This document shows, piece by piece, positions 60,001-64,000 of a stretch of 64,000 nt of DNA. The notes beneath the pieces were generated by a model. The model had not been told where the DNA came from. It did no database searches and worked only from the letters and a program-made list of their open reading frames with translations. The DNA is from Candidatus Marinamargulisbacteria bacterium SCGC AAA071-K20 (GTDB taxonomy: Bacteria; Margulisbacteria; Marinamargulisbacteria; GCA-2716485; AAA071-K20). Numbering within the stretch: position 1 is the stretch's first letter; every line of letters starts with the position of its first letter. Location of the stretch: positions 1 through 64,000 of the forward strand of contig QFBU01000003.1 of assembly GCA_003265975.1 (NCBI GenBank), given 5' to 3'. The position numbers and the translations under genes are program-made.

Positions 60001-61111
60001 TAATGAACTTATTATTCCTATTGCTAAGAACCTACTAGAAAGATTAGGAACTTATCACGCTAAAATAATCATTAGACATGACTTTGGGGACCAATTTTTG
60101 CTGAGCGAGTCGTTCCAATATTTTACTCTTCCAAATAATAAATATAATATTCCTCAATTTTCAGTAGGCTATTCGTATAAAGGGCCTAGGTCATATACCA
60201 GCTCAGACAGCTTAAACAAGCAAATTCAAATAGATGATGCAAAAGGAATTCAAATTCAATTTCAAAACTTTAACTTGAAGTCGGGTGATACTGTTTATGT
60301 AACAAGTACGAGTGGCGGAAAAGAAAAACGGCAGGCTTACTCTGGAAATAAAGGGACCTTTTTGTCGGATGTGTTTTTTGGCGACACCATAGATATAACA
60401 TTTACACCTAGCGGTAGTGGCGCTTTTTCTGTAAATGGTGATGATTATGGTTTCTCTATTTTAGATGTATATTATATGAATGTGGTTCCTGTTAGCGTAG
60501 AGTCTGTTCAAGCGAATACCGGTTTATTAGATACCCCCAATAAAAACATTGAAAGTCCACTATATTTTGAGGTTAATTTAGACATAATTGACCAGGAAGT
60601 AACTAATACTCAGTACCTAGCCATCATAAATGAGGCTTCTGGCAAAAGAGAGTTTTATAAAGCTAAAACGAATAGTAGCCGATCAACTACTCAATACACT
60701 CTTGATGAGGAGTTAACAAAAAATGTTACCTACCACGCCGAAGTTGGTTTAACGCAAGACTTTGGAGTTTCTTACTATATAAGTCCCACATTTCTAATTT
60801 ATGAAGCGTTTAAAATAAGTAATTTATTAAATGGTCCTAATCCAGTTGACCCATTTACAGACACCGTTAAGTTTCAGTTTTTTTCTAATGATACGGGAAC
60901 TTATGAATACAGAATTTATAGTATTAGTGGCGAAGAACTGAAAGTAGAAACGGGGGACATTACTATTGGCTTTAACTCTCTGACTTGGACTGTATTTAAC
61001 GACTATAACGAAATGCTAGCTAATGGTGTTTATATTGGCTATTTTAAATTTGAGTCTAATGATGGACAGATTATTACTGATAAACTGAAAATTGCGGTGT
61101 TTAAACGATGA
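57035..61111 (+). CDS. Secreted M4 (thermolysin-like) metalloprotease with CUB-like repeats and sorting-type C-terminus
   Basis: A 1,358-residue protein with an AAGGA site and a signal peptide (LLVTIFIFLYFSTMCFS). A propeptide with FTP/PepSY features follows (for example INQIPIFGSDISVQL). The catalytic domain has TAHELGHAVTTY near residue 330 and NESLSDVWG as the third zinc ligand region. Several CUB-like beta domains follow; each has a YSG-DL or similar turn (ASYSGDLSNF, ASYSGDLGGF, AYSGNKGTF). The last 90 residues (NGPNPVDPFTDTVKFQFF to the end) resemble FlgD-Ig or type IX sorting domains. It is probably exported to the surface. It overlaps the PorV-like gene by 4 bases. Confidence 0.88.
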   Translation: MNLLVTIFIFLYFSTMCFSTPMASFSRKLVKEGHGSAAIKGQLQPSFVKGRLSFSGSDNEAIVDAYIQSFHSTNDTSSSLTGRHVQSQLRSIKVTKEFNDSISGNDVLRVSQQINQIPIFGSDISVQLDSQKKVVLSSGKIYSFDSVPTAPQLSKSEAKKIAKAHLKKGEYNFESIQLVYEIKHNHPYLTWLVVSKTQLSKWHVFVDSISGRVVSSFNAMPYDFSGKSWKTYVTEDSFDLLPQSLVLDGSTGSTINQTVTNLHNNVSQTLDYFYDTFGRRSYDNSGAIVKSVLIENVVFENAYWDSSQLVFGSGNGTTIGPFSVLDITAHELGHAVTTYTSNLVYRNQSGALNESLSDVWGVMVDREDWIIGEDLSLINGQALFIRSFEEPSIGGQPSHMSNFINTEEDNGGVHTNSGIINHAFYKLASSIGKSKSEQLFYRANDIYFVSDTQFMDARFGLVQSAIDLYSDSSAEVASVRAAFDFVGIQPSNIIDVSNLTPTFVPDPQSTPHNYENDSTYTFTFTQRGAIAMKVHFENFNTEADWDFVTILDGNNNEIKKYDGNLGDFESVSVDGDTLIVKLEADTFIEAYGFDISGYTWYSNTSVSASEKFATLNFSTVHPYLNNTDIEKTISIPNAAAFNLSFSRFNTETINDQLKIKSSDGLTLASYSGDLSNFTSKYFLTKTVDLNFTSNSSGTEFGFDLYGANYLEESPINLSRIVLNEGQSSTGFQTVSNSNIFEVLAEVNGVSAIISELVISGSLGTTTLKNNDGALNFNLPSGESLKGFLSLIINGAEYIYPFSELIKLDLPTNDFGLQENLYQLSISSDHPYSSPGAIQETVTIKGAESIRLQFTSFSTDASDVLNLKDKQGNIIASYSGDLGGFLSDRVIGDTVVVEFLSTSGSILNGFDIRGAFYTTETPIPIEITSASFTTEAGLISDFISVENPNLRILLNSRVPGSLINNLTVQVINEFDDSVVLTTPFNNATFSNELIIPIAKNLLERLGTYHAKIIIRHDFGDQFLLSESFQYFTLPNNKYNIPQFSVGYSYKGPRSYTSSDSLNKQIQIDDAKGIQIQFQNFNLKSGDTVYVTSTSGGKEKRQAYSGNKGTFLSDVFFGDTIDITFTPSGSGAFSVNGDDYGFSILDVYYMNVVPVSVESVQANTGLLDTPNKNIESPLYFEVNLDIIDQEVTNTQYLAIINEASGKREFYKAKTNSSRSTTQYTLDEELTKNVTYHAEVGLTQDFGVSYYISPTFLIYEAFKISNLLNGPNPVDPFTDTVKFQFFSNDTGTYEYRIYSISGEELKVETGDITIGFNSLTWTVFNDYNEMLANGVYIGYFKFESNDGQIITDKLKIAVFKR

Positions 61112-62349
61112 GAATTTTAACTGCTTTTATTATTGTTTTGAGTTTAAGCGTCCCCGTATTTTCAGAAAGTAATGCGGGGGCTTATGTAGAAAAAGCACAT
61201 AGTCCAAGAGTGACGGCCTTAGGCTATGCTTTTGCAGGTCTTGCAGATGATGGGTCTAGTTTATTTACAAATCCAGCGGGGCTAAGTTTGTCTTCTAAAC
61301 TCAGTTTTCAAATAACAAACTACAGTGCTTTTGAGACAGATTACATGAACATGATGTTTAATTACCGAATTAAAAAACTGACGATTGCTCTCGGCATGAT
61401 AAGAGCCGAAGTGTCTGAAATTGAAGAAGTTATTGAGCATTCATTTTTTTCTGGATTCTATCAAAAAACAGGTAATGTTTTTGACTATCAAGCACGAGCG
61501 GCCTATTTAGGACTGGCGTTTAAACCTATAGAAAAATTGTCTATTGGGACTGCAGTAAAATTTATTGAAGAAGAGTTTTCTAGTTATGGGTCGGGTGGCG
61601 GCGTTGGCGTTGACTTAGGCGTACTTCTTGACTTTAAAGTGCAGCGATTTGGTGTGAGTCTCTTGAACGTGGCTCCAACTAAAATTGAATGGGACAGTGT
61701 GACGGAAGAAATTCCTAGAATAATTAAATTGGGGACAAGTTCTCATTTATTTGATAATCGATTAATTATTAGTATAGAGGGCGAAAAGAAGCAGGGAAGA
61801 GATCTTACTCCTCATGCGGGAGTAGAGTGGTGGGCATTACGTTCGGCTGCACTCAGAGCCGGAATAGATGGCGGTCAATTAAGTTTAGGGACCGGTTTAA
61901 AATTATTTAGACTTAAACTGAACATGTCGTATACCCAATTGGATGAGTTTATTGATGATACGATATATAAATTTGAGATAGGATATGATTTGATAGCTCA
62001 AAAAAAACCTCAAAAGAAAGCTGAGGTTAAACCTGTTACTGACTATTATCCATATGTCGATAATACCATTCCAGACGTACAAAAAATATATTTTCCTCCA
62101 CATAAATTTAAGACAGAGTTAAAACAAATTACAAGCATTTCACTCGCTCAAAAAACGATGATTTTAAAAGGATCTGGAGAAAACATTGAGACTTTATTCA
62201 TAGACAATGTGGAGGTTACTATTGGACCAGAGAATAACTTCTCATATCTTAAGACATTGTCTAATGAGAAAAGCTTTGTCGTAAAATTTAGAGTGATTGG
62301 TAAAGACGGAATAAAAGAAACTATTACCAAGTTTTTTATTCGAAAATAG
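61108..62349 (+). CDS. PorV/PorQ (UPF0164) family outer-membrane barrel protein
   Basis: A 413-residue protein with a signal peptide (LTAFIIVLSLSVPVFS). It has the family signature ALGYAFAGLADDGSSLFTNP, which ends in N-P-A-G-L-S, and the alternating strands of a beta barrel up to about residue 290. A C-terminal beta domain of about 100 residues follows a linker (KPQKKAEVKPVTDYYP). PorV-type proteins shuttle type IX secretion substrates. The ATGA overlap with the metalloprotease gene, which carries a sorting-type C-terminus, suggests the pair act together. Confidence 0.82.
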   Translation: MRILTAFIIVLSLSVPVFSESNAGAYVEKAHSPRVTALGYAFAGLADDGSSLFTNPAGLSLSSKLSFQITNYSAFETDYMNMMFNYRIKKLTIALGMIRAEVSEIEEVIEHSFFSGFYQKTGNVFDYQARAAYLGLAFKPIEKLSIGTAVKFIEEEFSSYGSGGGVGVDLGVLLDFKVQRFGVSLLNVAPTKIEWDSVTEEIPRIIKLGTSSHLFDNRLIISIEGEKKQGRDLTPHAGVEWWALRSAALRAGIDGGQLSLGTGLKLFRLKLNMSYTQLDEFIDDTIYKFEIGYDLIAQKKPQKKAEVKPVTDYYPYVDNTIPDVQKIYFPPHKFKTELKQITSISLAQKTMILKGSGENIETLFIDNVEVTIGPENNFSYLKTLSNEKSFVVKFRVIGKDGIKETITKFFIRK

Positions 62350-62352
62350 GGG

Positions 62353-62380
62353 AGTGGCCTTTGTTTAAAGGTGAACCACT
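62353..62380. terminator. Imperfect hairpin at the PorV-like/degP convergent junction
   Basis: AGTGGCCTTT (62353-62362) pairs with AAAGG (62367-62371) and CCACT (62376-62380), leaving an internal bulge. It overlaps the degP stop codon. It may serve as a bidirectional terminator, but there is no T run. Confidence 0.3.
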
Positions 62381-63729
62381 AAATACTTGTTGTAGCCTCT
62401 AAAGTTTACAAGCATTAAAATTTCCTGAGAGTTTGCAATAATTTTTCTGTAGCTAGTAATAGAGTCAACTTGAGTATAGTTCACTTCTTTTATTATCATT
62501 CCTACTTTAAACCCTTTTTTAAAAGCGAGACTCCCCGGTTTAATTTTAGTGATTACTAATCCATTTTTCCCTCTGATCCTAAATCGTCTTCTTGTTTTTT
62601 CAGACAACGGTTCTACTTTTAGTCCCAAGCGATCAGCGCCATTATAATTTGTATTATTTAAGGAATGTTTAGTTACTTTAACTTTCAGTACTTTTCGTTG
62701 ATTATTCCTAAGGATGGTAAGCGTTACAAACTGGTCTAACTCTGCACTCATTACTTTTGATGTTAATGACTTAGACTCTTGAATAATGCTGCCATTATAT
62801 TTAATGATAATATCGCCTCTATTTAATCCAGCCAGTTCTCCAGGACCCCCTTTTATTACATTGTTTATTAAGGCTCCTTTTTTACTGGTAAGGTTTAGTT
62901 TTTGTTTTAAATCAGGAGTGATATTTTGAACTTGAATTCCTAACCAACCCTTAGACACATGTCCTTGAGTTTTTAAGTCTTTCATTACTCTTATGGCCGT
63001 ATTTACAGGAACTGCAAACCCAATACCCATAAACCCTCCGCCTGCTTGACTGTAAATGGCACTATTTATACCAATTAATTCGCCTTCAATATTTAATAAG
63101 GCACCTCCCGAATTTCCGGGATTAATAGCGGCATCGGTTTGTATGAAATCAGAAAACGCACCTTCAGAAGATCTTCCTAATGCCGATATAACTCCAACGG
63201 TTAAGGTGTTTTGCAGTCCGAACGGATTCCCAATAGCAATGGCCCAATCACCGACTTTTACGTCTTTGACATTTCCAACTTTTATTGAGGGTAAGTTTCT
63301 ACCCGTAATTTTTAATAAAGCAATGTCTGTTTTAGGATCAGAGCCCAATTGTTTTGCGGCAAACTCTCTTCCATCAGACAGCGTGACTGTAATCTCGTCT
63401 ACTTCATTAATAACGTGATGATTAGTAAGCACATAACCATCACCTGAAATTAGTACGCCAGACCCCAAGCCTCCCTGTTGAAGTGCTTTTTCGGGAACGT
63501 TACTTACCTGTTGATGGTCTAGTCCATAAAACTCATGAAAAGGGGATCTGAACTTTATCGAAAAGTTGGTTAATGTGCTTATACTTACTACGGCGGGATT
63601 GGCTCTTTCAGCTACCTGGTTAAAAGCATGTGACGTTTTTTTTAGCTGTTTTATACCAAGATCATCACCTTGCGAATAAAGGGAACTAAAACAAGTTAAA
63701 ATTAATAATGAACAAATTAAGTAACGCAT
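62365..63729 (-). CDS. degP: Periplasmic serine protease of the DegP/HtrA family
   Basis: A 454-residue protein with a signal peptide (MRYLICSLLILTCFSSLYS). The catalytic triad is visible: His105 in LTNHHVIN, Asp135 in DPKTDIALLK and Ser207 in NPGNSGGALLN. Two PDZ domains follow, around residues 260-350 (GWLGIQVQNITPDLKQKL) and 370-454 (LGLKVEPLSEKTRRRF). It degrades or refolds damaged envelope proteins. A TACACT ends 7 bases before the ATG with no ribosome binding site, so the mRNA is probably leaderless. Confidence 0.94.
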   Translation of the reverse strand: MRYLICSLLILTCFSSLYSQGDDLGIKQLKKTSHAFNQVAERANPAVVSISTLTNFSIKFRSPFHEFYGLDHQQVSNVPEKALQQGGLGSGVLISGDGYVLTNHHVINEVDEITVTLSDGREFAAKQLGSDPKTDIALLKITGRNLPSIKVGNVKDVKVGDWAIAIGNPFGLQNTLTVGVISALGRSSEGAFSDFIQTDAAINPGNSGGALLNIEGELIGINSAIYSQAGGGFMGIGFAVPVNTAIRVMKDLKTQGHVSKGWLGIQVQNITPDLKQKLNLTSKKGALINNVIKGGPGELAGLNRGDIIIKYNGSIIQESKSLTSKVMSAELDQFVTLTILRNNQRKVLKVKVTKHSLNNTNYNGADRLGLKVEPLSEKTRRRFRIRGKNGLVITKIKPGSLAFKKGFKVGMIIKEVNYTQVDSITSYRKIIANSQEILMLVNFRGYNKYLVVHL

Positions 63730-63736
63730 TAGTGAT

Positions 63737-63742
63737 AGTGTA
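63737..63742 (-). promoter_or_regulatory. -10-like hexamer for degP
   Basis: On the minus strand TACACT ends 7 bases before the degP ATG, matching the leaderless arrangement. A -35 element is not obvious in the 50 bases that separate it from the divergent gene. Confidence 0.35.
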
Positions 63743-63790
63743 GAATTTCATACTTTAATGTTCAAGTTTTAGTCTCAATTTTTTTAGTGG

Positions 63791-63796
63791 TATAGT
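63791..63796 (+). promoter_or_regulatory. -10 hexamer for the TrkA-like gene
   Basis: TATAGT ends 6 bases before the ATG at 63803, again without a ribosome binding site. Confidence 0.4.
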
Positions 63797-63802
63797 TTGT
63801 AT

Positions 63803-64000
63803 ATGAGTTCTCAAAAAATTGTTGTATTTGGTCATACTCACTTTACACGTAGTGGCATTGAATCCCTAAGTTCTTTAGGTTTTCATCTTCATTTTGTAGT
63901 TTTAGACGAGAACAAAGAACAGTTTAAACTGCTCAACTGTACCTCTAAAGGTGACTCTACTTTTTACTTTAACTCTGTTAATGATGCAGACTTAGAAAAT
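63803..64000 (+). CDS. TrkA-N/RCK-type nucleotide-binding protein, N-terminal fragment
   Basis: Sixty-six codons are in the window and the gene runs off the right edge. The start MSSQKIVVFGHTHFTRSGIE followed by LHFVVLDENKEQFKLL matches a Rossmann-type beta-alpha-beta unit, with VVLDENKEQ in the place of the acidic ribose-binding strand end of TrkA-N domains. Such domains regulate potassium channels and transporters. The glycine loop is atypical (GHTHFTRSG), so cofactor binding is uncertain. It diverges from degP. Confidence 0.55.
   Translation, partial: MSSQKIVVFGHTHFTRSGIESLSSLGFHLHFVVLDENKEQFKLLNCTSKGDSTFYFNSVNDADLEN

Overview
The window is AT-rich, densely packed bacterial chromosome with genes on both strands. 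No rRNA, transposase, phage module or CRISPR array is visible. The gene content points to an uncultivated diderm bacterium. Outer-membrane and envelope evidence comes from a PorV/UPF0164-type barrel, a periplasmic DegP-like protease, a lipid-A-disaccharide-synthase-like enzyme and an S-layer-homology (SLH) protein. The SLH protein, carboxynorspermidine route, PorV-type barrel and ComEC together would fit a lineage such as Margulisbacteria. That placement is an inference from gene content, not something the sequence proves.

Layout. At 1-2327 (minus) lie an NlpC/P60 lipoprotein, a catalytically degenerate dihydroorotase-like protein and the 5' end of gcvP. At 2380-7298 (plus) are a BioD/DRTGG ATPase, a polyprenyl diphosphate synthase, a decayed CHAP-like gene and sucCD. 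gcvH (minus), polA (plus) and a second decayed CHAP-like gene follow, then prfC and two tandem secreted paralogues on the minus strand. At 14.5-16.9 kb is cysE-trpC-trpF. At 17.2-21.3 kb (minus) are mnmA, icd, hisF and fmt. der faces the mnmD-arfB-rbgA operon. Then come a CLC channel/exchanger, pth, cmoB, a broken ankyrin gene and tRNA-Thr and tRNA-Phe. At 30.1-35.7 kb is an SLH protein-argS-tilS-secreted protein run, facing manC, an LpxB-like gene and comEC on the minus strand.

The stretch 40.9-52.7 kb is almost wholly one reading frame of about 3,900 codons, interrupted by a single in-frame TAA. It encodes an unrecognised giant protein with a helical N-terminal region, modules that look ubiquitin-like/beta-grasp, long helical regions and one membrane segment near the C-terminus. 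tRNA-Asn and an unrecognised 450-residue gene follow. Next is the carboxynorspermidine synthase/decarboxylase pair. An M4 metalloprotease with a sorting-type C-terminus then overlaps a PorV-like barrel gene. degP and the start of a TrkA-like gene close the window.

Functional themes. Central metabolism is represented by the glycine cleavage system, succinyl-CoA synthetase and isocitrate dehydrogenase. Translation and tRNA wobble modification are heavily represented: prfC, fmt, pth, arfB, rbgA, der, mnmA, mnmD, cmoB, tilS and argS. Envelope and secretion genes make up most of the rest.

Two patterns recur. First, many first-in-unit genes have a -10-like hexamer 6-7 bases before the ATG, which suggests leaderless mRNAs, while several operon-internal genes have GGAGG-type ribosome binding sites. 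Second, several accessory genes are broken by single in-frame stops or one-base shifts. Two of these shifts sit at the same T8 run in an identical context. They may be real decay, transcriptional slippage or consensus error.
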